13,148 nucleotides of DNA from Methylocapsa sp. GTDB lineage: Bacteria; Pseudomonadota; Alphaproteobacteria; Rhizobiales; Beijerinckiaceae. Numbering within the stretch: position 1 is the first letter of the stretch; each line of letters starts with the position of its first letter. A program made the translations under genes and the position numbers. The notes under the pieces are model-generated. The model made no database searches. It was given only the letters and a program-made list of their open reading frames with translations, and was not told where the DNA came from. The stretch is taken from contig PLUZ01000396.1 of NCBI GenBank assembly GCA_003162995.1, positions 6,075 to 19,222 on the forward strand. Direction: 5' to 3'. Below are positions 1 to 7,568 of this stretch, in pieces.

Positions 1-288
1 GTCGCGGAGATATTAAAGAGCGAGCCGCAGGGCTCGTTCCTGCGCGTCGGCGTTGATGGCGGCGGATGTTCCGGTTTTACCTATACCTACAACCTGACGA
101 CCGAACAATCCCATGATGATCTCGTGATCGAGCGCGAGGGCGCGAAGGTGGTGATCGATCCGGTCTCGCTCGACATCTTGCGGGGCTCACAAATAGATTT
201 CATCGACGATCTGATGGGCCGGATGTTCAAAATCCGCAATCCGGCGGCGACAGCTTCCTGCGGCTGCGGATCGAGCTTCGCCGTTTAG
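1..288 (+). CDS. erpA: ErpA/IscA-type iron-sulfur cluster carrier (5' end missing)
   Basis: A-type Fe-S carrier protein that holds a cluster and passes it to apo-proteins in the cytoplasm. The frame is open from base 1 to a TAG at 286-288, giving the last 95 residues; complete family members have roughly 105-120, so only a short N-terminal piece lies outside the window. The three conserved cluster-ligand cysteines are visible: one in GGGCSGF (visible residue 23) and two in the C-terminal CGCGSSF (residues 87 and 89). The segment DFIDDLMGRMFKIRNP before the last motif is typical of the alphaproteobacterial ErpA-like branch, but ErpA, IscA and SufA cannot be separated firmly on this fragment. 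It is followed at 330-356 by a strong hairpin that may end its transcript. Confidence 0.9.
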   Translation, partial: VAEILKSEPQGSFLRVGVDGGGCSGFTYTYNLTTEQSHDDLVIEREGAKVVIDPVSLDILRGSQIDFIDDLMGRMFKIRNPAATASCGCGSSFAV

Positions 289-329
289 ACGCCGCCCTCT
301 TTAAACATTGACCAAAGGAAAAACCGCCG

Positions 330-356
330 CGATCCTTGACGCACCGTCAAGGATCG
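330..356. promoter_or_regulatory. Perfect 12-bp inverted repeat between erpA and modA
   Basis: Arms 330-341 (CGATCCTTGACG) and 345-356 (CGTCAAGGATCG) are exact reverse complements around a 3-base CAC centre. It lies 41 bp after the erpA stop and 66 bp before the modA ATG. No T-run follows the right arm, so a classical intrinsic terminator is not clearly met. The left arm contains CTTGAC, the -35 core usual in alphaproteobacteria, so an operator overlying a modA promoter is possible. I see no convincing -10 at 17-18 bp. The dyad is certain; its role is inference. Confidence 0.6.
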
Positions 357-371
357 GGAAGTAGGCGTGTG

Positions 372-385
372 CGCCATCGATGGCG
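372..385. promoter_or_regulatory. Perfect 14-bp palindrome in the modA leader
   Basis: CGCCATCGATGGCG is fully self-complementary with no spacer, 37 bp ahead of the modA start. A spacerless palindrome fits a DNA-bound dimer better than an RNA hairpin. It does not look like the ATAT-containing ModE operator known from E. coli, so the regulator, if there is one, is unknown. Confidence 0.4.
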
Positions 386-410
386 ATTCCTGCGGGTTTC
401 AAAAATTAAA

Positions 411-416
411 GAGGGG
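411..416 (+). promoter_or_regulatory. Ribosome binding site that decides the modA start
   Basis: GAGGGG ends 6 bases before the ATG at 423, and the sequence after that ATG encodes a signal peptide. This favours 423 over the upstream in-frame TTG... codon at 336, which would add 29 mostly basic residues and lies inside the 330-356 dyad. Confidence 0.75.
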
Positions 417-422
417 TGCAGT

Positions 423-1253
423 ATGAAAATCGAGGCGGCACAGCGCCAGCTCGTCTCCTTGGCGCTCGCCGTGGCTTTTGCGGCGGCCGTGCTGCCCTCT
501 GCCGGGCAAGGCGAGACACCCGCGGCCGCACCCGAACCCGGCACGGGGACGGAAACACCTGTTGTCGTCTTTGCGGCCGCCAGCCTGAAGACAGCGCTCG
601 ACGCGGTCGCGGCGGCATGGAAGATCAACACCGGCAAGACCGCATCGATCGCTTACGCGTCCTCTGGAACCCTTGCAAAACAGATCGAGCAAGGCGCCCC
701 CGCCGATATCTTCATTTCCGCCGATCTCCAATGGATGGAGACTCTCGAAAAGGCCAAGCTCATCCGCGCCGGAACGCGCCGGAGACTTCTTGGCAACAAG
801 CTTGTCCTCATCGAACCAAGCGATGCCGATACAAAGCTTGAGATCGTCAAGGGCTTCGATCTCGCGGCGGCCACGGGCGATGGCAAAATCGCGGTCTGCG
901 CCCTGGACTTGGGAACAGGCGGGATTTACGCGAAGGAAGCCCTGGAATCACTTGGGATTTTCGCGAGCGTCGAACCAAAGCTCGCGCAGGTCGATACCAT
1001 CCGAAATGCCCTGAGCCTTGTTTCGCGCGGCGAGGCCAAATTCGGCATTGTCTTTGCCACCGACGCCAAAGCCGACCCCAAGGTGAAAGTGGTGGGCACA
1101 TTTCCGGCGTCGAGCCATAGCCCGATCGTCTATCCAATTGCTCTCGTCGAGGCTTCGGTCAATCCAGACGCGGCGTTATTCATGAGCTATTTGACGTCGC
1201 AGGCGGCAACCAAGATCTTTACGGGGCAAGGTTTCGAGATGCTGCCGAAGTGA
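423..1253 (+). CDS. modA: Molybdate ABC transporter substrate-binding protein ModA
   Basis: Periplasmic protein that binds molybdate (or tungstate) and delivers it to the ModBC permease; 276 residues. Residues about 10-27 form a signal peptide core, followed by an Ala/Pro/Gly/Thr-rich stretch to residue 46. The mature protein opens with VVVFAAASL (Ser54) and has SSGTLAKQIEQGAPADIFIS (81-99) and, near the C-terminus, SHSPIVYPIAL, all ModA hallmarks. Three positions that line the oxyanion pocket in E. coli ModA appear changed: the VPAG segment reads GTGG (164-167), the usual Val is Ile193, and the usual Tyr of GIVY is Phe211. No modB or modC is next to it: anmK follows on the opposite strand. 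Family assignment is firm; the ligand may be molybdate, tungstate or a related anion. Confidence 0.9.
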   Translation: MKIEAAQRQLVSLALAVAFAAAVLPSAGQGETPAAAPEPGTGTETPVVVFAAASLKTALDAVAAAWKINTGKTASIAYASSGTLAKQIEQGAPADIFISADLQWMETLEKAKLIRAGTRRRLLGNKLVLIEPSDADTKLEIVKGFDLAAATGDGKIAVCALDLGTGGIYAKEALESLGIFASVEPKLAQVDTIRNALSLVSRGEAKFGIVFATDAKADPKVKVVGTFPASSHSPIVYPIALVEASVNPDAALFMSYLTSQAATKIFTGQGFEMLPK

Positions 1254-1269
1254 TTGTTGCTGGCGATTT

Positions 1270-2382
1270 TCAGGGAAAGAGGCTTCCGCCTCCCGCCAGG
1301 ATCCCTCCCGGCAAGGGTCTTTCGACGCCGGTCGTCATCGGGAAGGTGATCGGCAGATTTTTTAATCGGCGCACCGCGAGATAAGCGAAGGCTTGCGCTT
1401 CCATCGCATCACTCGACCAGCCGAAGGTTTCCGCCAAAACGATCCTGCACGGCAGCCGGTCCGCCAATTCCCGCATCAAAGTTTTGTTGCGGGCGCCACC
1501 GCCGCACACGATCGCCATGGAAGGGATGGATGGCAAGAGCGGCAGCACGCGCGCGATGCTTGCCGCGGTAAAGGCAATCAGCGTCGCCGCCGCGTCTTCG
1601 GTTGCGAGTCTCTCGACCGGGCCGCTGGAAAAATCATTCCGGTCGAGCGATTTCGGCAGCGGGGCCGCGAAGAAAGGATGCGCGAGAAGTTCGTCCAAAG
1701 CCCTCTGATCGACCTTGCCCTGAGCTGCCGCCGCGCCGTCCTGGTCGAAGGCGAGGCCTAGGCGATTTTGCATTAAATCGTCGAGAAGCGCATTGCCTGG
1801 CCCGGTATCACAGGCAATCGGCTCCCTGCCCGGCGCGATAAAACTGATATTGGCCACGCCGCCAATATTGATCACCGCGACCGGCTCCAAAAAGCCCGCC
1901 GCGGCCGCAAGCGCGCGATGAAACACAGGCACCAGAGGCGCCCCCTGCCCGCCTTGCGCGACATCGGCGGCGCGAAAGTCAAAGGCAACCTTGATCCCGA
2001 GTTTCGCCGAAAGATCCATGCCGTCGCCGATCTGCACGGTGAGATGGCGCTCGGGCCGGTGCAAAACGGTCTGCCCATGAAAACCGATGAGATCGATCGC
2101 CGCCCTGTCGAGGGATTCCCTTACGAGAAAATCTTCAACCGCTTCCGCGTGGCGATCCGTGATCATGGCGTCGGCATGTGCCAGTGAACCCGGACGCGCG
2201 CGGCGATCGTCGAGCGATGCCGCCTCCGTGACCGCACCGCGCAACAACGCCCTATCCGCCTCCGCATAGGGGTAAGAGCGCGCCGGGCCGAGCGCGATCG
2301 CCTCTTCGCCGTCGGTCTCGATCAAGGCAACGTCAACGCCATCCATCGAGGTGCCGCTCATGAGACCTATTGCCCGGACCAT
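1270..2382 (-). CDS. anmK: Anhydro-N-acetylmuramic acid kinase
   Basis: Cytoplasmic kinase of peptidoglycan recycling. It opens the 1,6-anhydro ring of anhydro-MurNAc and phosphorylates it with ATP to give MurNAc-6-phosphate. The protein has 370 residues, the usual length. ASKHA-type motifs appear in order: GLMSGTSMDG (6-15), FHGQT (101-105), GQGAPLVP (145-152), INIGGVANIS (171-180), DTGPGN (192-197) whose Asp192 matches the catalytic base of E. coli AnmK, and CGGGARN (293-299). The ATG at 2382 is preceded on its strand by GGGGGAG (2392-2398), a good Shine-Dalgarno. It is divergent from tyrS, a pairing that to my knowledge is common in Rhizobiales, and convergent with modA with only 16 bp between stop codons. 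Nothing suggests truncation. Confidence 0.96.
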   Translation of the reverse strand: MVRAIGLMSGTSMDGVDVALIETDGEEAIALGPARSYPYAEADRALLRGAVTEAASLDDRRARPGSLAHADAMITDRHAEAVEDFLVRESLDRAAIDLIGFHGQTVLHRPERHLTVQIGDGMDLSAKLGIKVAFDFRAADVAQGGQGAPLVPVFHRALAAAAGFLEPVAVINIGGVANISFIAPGREPIACDTGPGNALLDDLMQNRLGLAFDQDGAAAAQGKVDQRALDELLAHPFFAAPLPKSLDRNDFSSGPVERLATEDAAATLIAFTAASIARVLPLLPSIPSMAIVCGGGARNKTLMRELADRLPCRIVLAETFGWSSDAMEAQAFAYLAVRRLKNLPITFPMTTGVERPLPGGILAGGGSLFP

Positions 2383-2451
2383 TTGAATGGGCTCCCCCGC
2401 CGTGGCTATGGAAACCTATCTTGTTGCATGATCTGCCAAATGTTTTCAACG

Positions 2452-2464
2452 TCCGCCGGGCGGA
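2452..2464. promoter_or_regulatory. Small dyad in the anmK-tyrS divergent region
   Basis: TCCGCC, one central G, then GGCGGA form a perfect 6+1+6 inverted repeat between the two divergent genes. It could be an operator shared by both, or simply chance in GC-rich DNA. Confidence 0.2.
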
Positions 2465-2476
2465 AAAGAGGACCCG

Positions 2477-2505
2477 TTGCATTGCCGCGTCCTTCCCCCT
2501 AAATC
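2477..2505 (+). promoter_or_regulatory. tyrS: Possible sigma-70-type promoter for tyrS
   Basis: TTGCAT (2477-2482) and TAAATC (2500-2505) are spaced by 17 bp; each matches three of six bases of the sigma-70 consensus. A start near 2512 would give a leader of about 60 nt that contains the whole set of hairpins at 2530-2568. The boxes are weak, so this is a suggestion only. Confidence 0.25.
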
Positions 2506-2529
2506 TCACGGCTTCAAAACAGGGATCGC

Positions 2530-2568
2530 GCACCCTTATTGCAAGGGTGCAATCCTTTTGCACAAAGG
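2530..2568 (+). promoter_or_regulatory. Leader of tyrS with overlapping alternative hairpins
   Basis: Three stems can form here. Stem A pairs GCACCCTT (2530-2537) with AAGGGTGC (2543-2550) around a 5-nt loop. Stem B pairs GTGCAA (2547-2552) with TTGCAC (2558-2563) around 5 nt; it shares GTGC with stem A, so the two exclude each other. Stem C pairs CCTTT (2554-2558) with AAAGG (2564-2568), the only Shine-Dalgarno-like sequence ahead of the GTG start, and excludes stem B. The pairings are read directly from the sequence; a translational or attenuation switch is inference. Confidence 0.45.
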
Positions 2569-2574
2569 CTTCCC

Positions 2575-3834
2575 GTGACTGGCGATTTCCGTCCTCAATC
2601 CGACTTTCTGAGCACGCTCACCGGGCGCGGCTTCTTGCATCAATGCTCCGATCTCGCGGGGCTCGATAAAATAGCGAAGAGCGGCGAACTCGTCGCCTAT
2701 ATCGGTTTTGACTGCACCGCGCCGTCGCTCCACGCCGGCTCCCTCGTCCAAATCATGCTCTTGCGCTGGCTGCAAAAGACCGGCGGCAAGCCGATCGCAC
2801 TCATGGGCGGCGGCACATCACGCGTCGGTGATCCCTCCGGCAAGGACGCGAGCCGTCAATTGCTCCCCCTGGAGACGATCGCCGCCAATAAGGAGGGGAT
2901 CAAAAGCGTCTTCGCCAAATTCCTGAGCTTCGGCGAAGGCAAGCAGGATGCGATCATGCAAGACAACGCGGATTGGCTTGCGTCCCTCAACTACATCGAT
3001 TTTCTGCGCGACACCGGCCGTCATTTCTCGGTCAACCGGATGCTTTCGATGGATTCGGTGAAGCTCCGGCTCGAACGCGATCAGGAACTGTCCTTCCTCG
3101 AATTCAATTACATGTGCCTTCAAGCCTATGATTTTGTCGAGCTTTGCAAGCGCCACAACTGCGTCTTGCAGATGGGCGGCTCGGATCAATGGGGCAACAT
3201 CGTCACCGGGATTGATCTCGGCCGCCGGATGGGCACGCGCCAGCTTTACGGCTTGACCTCGCCGCTGCTGACGACGGGGTCGGGCGCCAAAATGGGCAAG
3301 ACCGCACAGGGGGCGGTCTGGCTCGACAATAGCATGCTCCCGCCATTCGAATATTGGCAATATTGGCGCAATTGCGAGGATGGCGATACCGGGCGGTTTT
3401 TAAAACTCTTCACCGAATTGCCGCTCGATGAAATCGCTAGGCTCGAAGCGTTGGGCGGCGCTGAGATCAACGAGGCGAAGAAAATTCTCGCGACTGAGGC
3501 GACCGCCATGGTGCATGGGCGCGAGGCTGCCCTCCAGGCGGCGGAGACGGCACGAAAAACCTTTGAAGAAAATGCGCCGGCGGAAAACCTCCCAAGCGTC
3601 GAAATCGAAGCCGCCGCAATCGAAGCCGGAATTGGGGTGCTCGCCGCTTTCGTCAAGGCAGGGCTCGCCGCCTCGACCGGCGAGGCGAGGCGACAGATCA
3701 AGGGAGGCGGCCTCAGGGTCAATGATCAGACTGTCACGGACGAGCGCGCGCTGATAGGACCTCACGATCTCACGGGAGGCGCGGTCAAACTTTCGCTTGG
3801 CCGCAAGCGCCATGTTCTTTTGAAGGTCGCTTGA
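2575..3834 (+). CDS. tyrS: Tyrosyl-tRNA synthetase (TyrRS, bacterial type)
   Basis: Class I aminoacyl-tRNA synthetase that charges tRNA-Tyr with tyrosine; cytoplasmic homodimer, 419 residues. Visible in order: [15 protein letters not shown] (42-56) with the HIGH-equivalent HAGS, QAYDF (183-187) and GGSDQWGN (201-208) of the tyrosine pocket, and KMGKT (239-243) in place of KMSKS, a form I associate with alphaproteobacterial enzymes. A C-terminal S4-like RNA-binding domain covers about 350-412. I chose GTG 2575 because it gives the normal N-terminus ([13 protein letters not shown]) and has AAAGG (2564-2568) six bases ahead. An in-frame TTG at 2539 would add 12 residues unlike the family and sits in a hairpin loop. 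The gene converges on the AsmA-like gene with 10 bp between. A switch-like leader precedes it. Confidence 0.96.
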   Translation: MTGDFRPQSDFLSTLTGRGFLHQCSDLAGLDKIAKSGELVAYIGFDCTAPSLHAGSLVQIMLLRWLQKTGGKPIALMGGGTSRVGDPSGKDASRQLLPLETIAANKEGIKSVFAKFLSFGEGKQDAIMQDNADWLASLNYIDFLRDTGRHFSVNRMLSMDSVKLRLERDQELSFLEFNYMCLQAYDFVELCKRHNCVLQMGGSDQWGNIVTGIDLGRRMGTRQLYGLTSPLLTTGSGAKMGKTAQGAVWLDNSMLPPFEYWQYWRNCEDGDTGRFLKLFTELPLDEIARLEALGGAEINEAKKILATEATAMVHGREAALQAAETARKTFEENAPAENLPSVEIEAAAIEAGIGVLAAFVKAGLAASTGEARRQIKGGGLRVNDQTVTDERALIGPHDLTGGAVKLSLGRKRHVLLKVA

Positions 3835-3844
3835 ATTCGTCCGA

Positions 3845-6800
3845 TCACTGCGGGCGCAAGGGTCCGAAATCAGAGACGCCAAAGATCTGACGGAAAATTC
3901 CCGGCGCGATCACCGAGAGAGGATTGATGTTGAGGGTTGGAGCGCTGGCCAAGCCGGTGACCCGGTAATTGACCCCGATCAAGCCTTCGTTCGTTCCGCC
4001 CGCGAGGATATAGCCGAAGACCGGTATTTTCGCGAACAAATTGTTGAAGGCGTAGACGGGAACGAAGGTGCCGCTCATATCGACTTGATCATGGACGTAA
4101 TCGAGGCTGCCTTCGACCGTTAGTCCAATGGCGTCGCCATGCATGGTTCCCTCGCTGAGATCGAGACGGCTGCCGTCGCGGTGGAAGCGCACTTGCAATT
4201 TGTTGAAAGCAACCGCATTGGCGTCGATCTTTTGCCGCCCTTGACTATCGAGCGGCGGCGCGCCCTCAAGCACGAGTCTGCGCAAGGCAGGTTCGTCGCG
4301 CAAGATGAAGTCGTCCACCACAAGGACACCGGCGAGTGTGTCCGGGGTAATACGCATGCCGACCGTAAGACGGCCGCGCTCCATATGTGTGTAGAGGTCT
4401 AGGAATGACAGAAGCGATCCCGCATCCTCGGTGACAAGATTAAGCACGGGAGACGTGCCGCCGCCGGTGAGATTGCTTGATATCGTTTGCCGGCCGAAGG
4501 TTCCGGCAAAAGTGAACTTCTGTAACTGGCCGCCACGTTTTGCATAGCTCAATTCGGCCCCGGTGATGTTGACTTTGTTGTATCCGCTGAGAATAGCGGA
4601 TTTAACATCGTACTCGATCTCCTTGATTGGGCTCACATCCTTGTGATCGTCACCATTGCCCGCAACGATGCTACTGTGTTCGGGAGGGCTGAAAATCAAC
4701 GATTTCAGGAATGGCCTCGCGTCTATCGTGGTGCCCTGAACGATCACTTTCATGGTTTCGCCAGCCCGTGTCATATCGATTTTCATATCGTCGCCAGCCG
4801 ACAGCTTCGCCTGTGGAAATCTTGCGGCAATAAGAGAAAAATCCGTGCCCAGGTTTGCGCTACCCCGCGCCTGAATGGGTCCGGCATCGATAACGAGTTG
4901 ATCGAGCAATGATCCGGTGTCATTGACGGCCAGCACAAATGTCATTTTTCCCGGCCGCCCGGCGGGTTTTGAAATTCCGGAAATCTCAACGACAGCGCGA
5001 CTCAAATCAAGTTCGACCCGCGCCTTGGGTTTTTCCCCGGTGCCGATCGGAGCGCTCATTTTGGCACCGATTGGGCCACTCACCCCCGGGATAGAACCAA
5101 AACCTAGCCTTGCGCGGTCGGCATCGTCCAGGGTCATGGTAATCGACGCTTCGGCTGGCTTACCCGGTAATCGCGCCATAGCGATCGTGACCGGAACGCC
5201 GAACATCATGCCCTGTCCGCTCGTTCTCAGGCCCGAGGAAGGATCCTCGCTGACGTTCAGAGTCGCAGAGTCGAGATTCTCGCTGCCGATCAGCCGTTCC
5301 GCGGAAAAATTGGTGACGTCAGTATTGATCTTGAGAGTGATATCCGCCGGACTCATATTGGGGCCGAGCATCATATCGATTTCGAGAGTACCGTCGTTCT
5401 GTCCCCGCAATGTCGCAGGATCGAGCGGAAGATTGGCAAAGGGTTTGAGGGCGTCATACGACAGAAGTTCTCCGACCGCCTCGACGCTGCTCGTCACCTT
5501 GGCCTCTATCACGGCGGGCGTCGGTTTCAACCCAGTGTCGGCAATATGGAAGCTGCCATCAGAAAGGTTCAACACGTGGTCATCGCCGGCATCCAGGACG
5601 GCACTTGCGACCGTGAAAGTCGCAGTCCGGCCGGTCATATGGCCGATCCCATTGATGCCGCGCAAAGGCGGCACGCCGGACAAAAATTCAAGGCTGGCGT
5701 TCGTGATCGTAAAATCGACCGCGGATTTTTCATCCGGAGGCGCTTGTGCAGCCCACATCGCCTGCAAATCGGCGGCATCGAAATCGATCTGCATGGTGCC
5801 CTTCTCCAGCGTTCCCTCGCGGGCGCGGGGAAGCAAATAGGACTTGACCGGTGGCGCGAGGAACGATGGCCACAGGCGCATGGCGGCACTCACCGGCGTC
5901 GGCGAGATCGAGGCGCCAAGCCTTATGTGGGGTCCATTGATCCAATCGATCGCTCCGGCCATGGCGAAACCGCACTGCGGACCGCTGAACGAAAACCGGT
6001 CGATAAAGAATTTTTTTTCCGCTAGAAAAAGCCGCGCCGCCAAGCCGACGTGATCAATCAGGACAGGCTTTTCACCGGGCCGCTCGGGACCCGACACACC
6101 CGGCTCCGCATTGATAAGCCCGATCGACCACGGATCGCCCTCGCGAACCGGCGGCTTCACCGACCCAGAAACCGCGAAATGCGTCGCGCCCGCTGCAAGC
6201 CGCCAATGATCGATAACAATGCGCCGCACGGCGGAATCCCAATGAAACCCGCCATCGATCTTGTCGACCATCATGGGTTCATCGTTGGGATTGTCGAAAC
6301 GCAGGTAACCGGCTCCAAACTCGAATCGACCTGACGCATCCGAAAGCGTTTCGTCGCCTTGCAAACGGATGCTGAGCTTGCCGGACAGCGGCATATCGAA
6401 ATCGGCGCCGATCGAGCGCGAGCCCGTCGCAAGCAAGATTTCATCGAGGGATAGATTTGCGAACGAAAGCTTGAGTCCGCGTTCGGAGCCAGGCTTCCCG
6501 TCGGCAACGCCCGAGGCCGTCCAGCGGCCATTCGGTCCTTCGACGGAAAGATTGAACCGCCTGGCGCCGGAGAATAATTTATCGAATTCAAGATTAACGC
6601 CATTGAAAACCAGCGTTTGGCCGGCGGTCTCGTCGTCGATAACAATCTTGCCACGCGTGATGCCGACACGATCGATAGCCGCGACCGGATTTTCCGGATT
6701 GGTCAGCGTGTCGATGATGAGCCGGATCGAGTCCGCCAGCTGCTTGACAAGCAGGGCCCGCGGCAGCTTTGCCGCGGGCCCTGGAACGGGATTTGGTGTT

Positions 6801-7432
6801 CCCGCGTCCGCTGGCGGAGCATTGCTATCTGCCGCAAGCGGGGGAGTAAGAGCCACGGCATCCAGGGAGTCGGATGAATCCGGCAGGGCGAGCGAGCCGT
6901 CGGGCCGCAACGCCAGATGCACCTCGACGTCGAAGATTTCGAGCCGCTTTGGCGTCACGCGTCCAAGAATGAGCGCAAAAGTATCGACCGACACTTCGGC
7001 GCGTGGGGCGGTCAAGAGCGTGTGGCCGGAGCGTTCCTTAATCGACAATTTGTCGATGCTCAAAGCTGGCGCGTAGCCATTCTTGACGATTGCGGTTTCC
7101 CCGAAGCTGAATTCATAGCCACGGCCGAAACGCTCGTCGAGGGCATTGGCGATTTGCGGCCCGAGACCTTTGATCGACAGCGGCCCCAGCGCGATGCGGG
7201 CCACGAAGAAACCGCCGCCAATGAGCGCCAGAAGAGCCAATCCCAGCATCAGCTTGCAAGTGGACCAGGCAAACCGCGCGGGCCCATGCCTTCGGCAGGG
7301 CTTCAGCCCAATGCACGGAGAGGCATTCGCCGCTACCGCTTGCCGGCGCAGCCAATTTCCCAGCCAGGCACGGGACCAGGCCGGATTTCCATCATTATGT
7401 TCGACCAACCGCTCGCGGCCTTTCAAAAGCAA
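3845..7432 (-). CDS. AsmA/YhdP-like membrane-anchored periplasmic protein (DUF3971-type)
   Basis: Large envelope protein of the AsmA-like group, proposed for relatives (YhdP, TamB, YdbH) to form a periplasmic groove that carries lipids between the inner and outer membranes. The frame encodes 1195 residues. A basic N-terminus is followed by one transmembrane segment (about 60-80), then a long beta-rich periplasmic region full of short SG, VDG and LNL repeats. A Pro/Ala-rich linker lies at about 196-219. The C-terminus (about 1120-1180: FVPVYAFNNLFAKIPVFGYI, then GINPLSVIAPG-like text) matches the alphaproteobacterial YhdP-like tail. The start is uncertain: the frame opens at TTG 7432 without a Shine-Dalgarno, and TTG 7408 (residue 9), preceded by AAAGG, is at least as likely. 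It is divergent from bcp. Odd points are a perfect hairpin inside the gene at 6752-6783 and an A8 run at 6011-6018. Confidence 0.85.
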   Translation of the reverse strand: MLLKGRERLVEHNDGNPAWSRAWLGNWLRRQAVAANASPCIGLKPCRRHGPARFAWSTCKLMLGLALLALIGGGFFVARIALGPLSIKGLGPQIANALDERFGRGYEFSFGETAIVKNGYAPALSIDKLSIKERSGHTLLTAPRAEVSVDTFALILGRVTPKRLEIFDVEVHLALRPDGSLALPDSSDSLDAVALTPPLAADSNAPPADAGTPNPVPGPAAKLPRALLVKQLADSIRLIIDTLTNPENPVAAIDRVGITRGKIVIDDETAGQTLVFNGVNLEFDKLFSGARRFNLSVEGPNGRWTASGVADGKPGSERGLKLSFANLSLDEILLATGSRSIGADFDMPLSGKLSIRLQGDETLSDASGRFEFGAGYLRFDNPNDEPMMVDKIDGGFHWDSAVRRIVIDHWRLAAGATHFAVSGSVKPPVREGDPWSIGLINAEPGVSGPERPGEKPVLIDHVGLAARLFLAEKKFFIDRFSFSGPQCGFAMAGAIDWINGPHIRLGASISPTPVSAAMRLWPSFLAPPVKSYLLPRAREGTLEKGTMQIDFDAADLQAMWAAQAPPDEKSAVDFTITNASLEFLSGVPPLRGINGIGHMTGRTATFTVASAVLDAGDDHVLNLSDGSFHIADTGLKPTPAVIEAKVTSSVEAVGELLSYDALKPFANLPLDPATLRGQNDGTLEIDMMLGPNMSPADITLKINTDVTNFSAERLIGSENLDSATLNVSEDPSSGLRTSGQGMMFGVPVTIAMARLPGKPAEASITMTLDDADRARLGFGSIPGVSGPIGAKMSAPIGTGEKPKARVELDLSRAVVEISGISKPAGRPGKMTFVLAVNDTGSLLDQLVIDAGPIQARGSANLGTDFSLIAARFPQAKLSAGDDMKIDMTRAGETMKVIVQGTTIDARPFLKSLIFSPPEHSSIVAGNGDDHKDVSPIKEIEYDVKSAILSGYNKVNITGAELSYAKRGGQLQKFTFAGTFGRQTISSNLTGGGTSPVLNLVTEDAGSLLSFLDLYTHMERGRLTVGMRITPDTLAGVLVVDDFILRDEPALRRLVLEGAPPLDSQGRQKIDANAVAFNKLQVRFHRDGSRLDLSEGTMHGDAIGLTVEGSLDYVHDQVDMSGTFVPVYAFNNLFAKIPVFGYILAGGTNEGLIGVNYRVTGLASAPTLNINPLSVIAPGIFRQIFGVSDFGPLRPQ
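6752..6783 (-). repeat. Perfect 14-bp inverted repeat inside the AsmA-like gene
   Basis: Arms 6752-6765 and 6770-6783 are exact reverse complements separated by 4 bases; 13 of the 14 pairs lie in a run dominated by G and C. In the mRNA (minus strand) the loop is AAGC, and the element encodes residues 217-227 at the end of the Pro/Ala-rich linker. There is no following U-run, so an ordinary terminator is unlikely. It is far stronger than any other intragenic dyad I noticed. Confidence 0.85.
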
Positions 7433-7448
7433 GCTTAAGCTGGAAACT

Positions 7449-7478
7449 TTGATCCTGTACGCCTATACGCACTTTATC
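7449..7478 (+). promoter_or_regulatory. bcp: Possible sigma-70-type promoter for bcp
   Basis: TTGATC (7449-7454) and TTTATC (7473-7478) are 18 bp apart in the AT-richer part of the 136-bp divergent region between the AsmA-like gene and bcp. The match is weak and I see no clear regulator site. Confidence 0.25.
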
Positions 7479-7568
7479 GAATAGGTACTCTACCAAAAAA
7501 CTCACGGCGCACAGGAGCGAAAGGTTGGACTCTGAAAATCGCCGGTCAATGTGACGAAAGGAAGGCCC

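Noticed and set aside
336..350. TTGAC-N5-GTCAA as an FNR/FixK box
   Set aside because: The spacer is five bases instead of four, and the pairing extends well beyond the box, so it is better treated as a different dyad.
336..422. Extension of modA to an upstream start
   Set aside because: The extra 29 residues are basic and precede the signal peptide, the start lies in a dyad, and the ATG at 423 has its own good ribosome site.
2539..2574. TTG start 12 codons upstream for tyrS
   Set aside because: It lies in the loop of a hairpin, has no ribosome site, and the added residues are not typical of TyrRS.
4917..5840. 307-codon open frame on the plus strand inside the AsmA-like gene
   Set aside because: It is antisense to a well-supported 1195-residue protein, has no ribosome site or known motif, and such long antisense frames are common in GC-rich DNA.
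6369..7076. 235-codon open frame on the plus strand inside the AsmA-like gene
   Set aside because: Same strand conflict; its sequence is low-complexity Ser/Arg-rich as expected of an antisense shadow.
7432..7441. 10-bp palindrome AGCTTAAGCT at the start of the AsmA-like gene
   Set aside because: Short, isolated, and not placed to suggest an operator.
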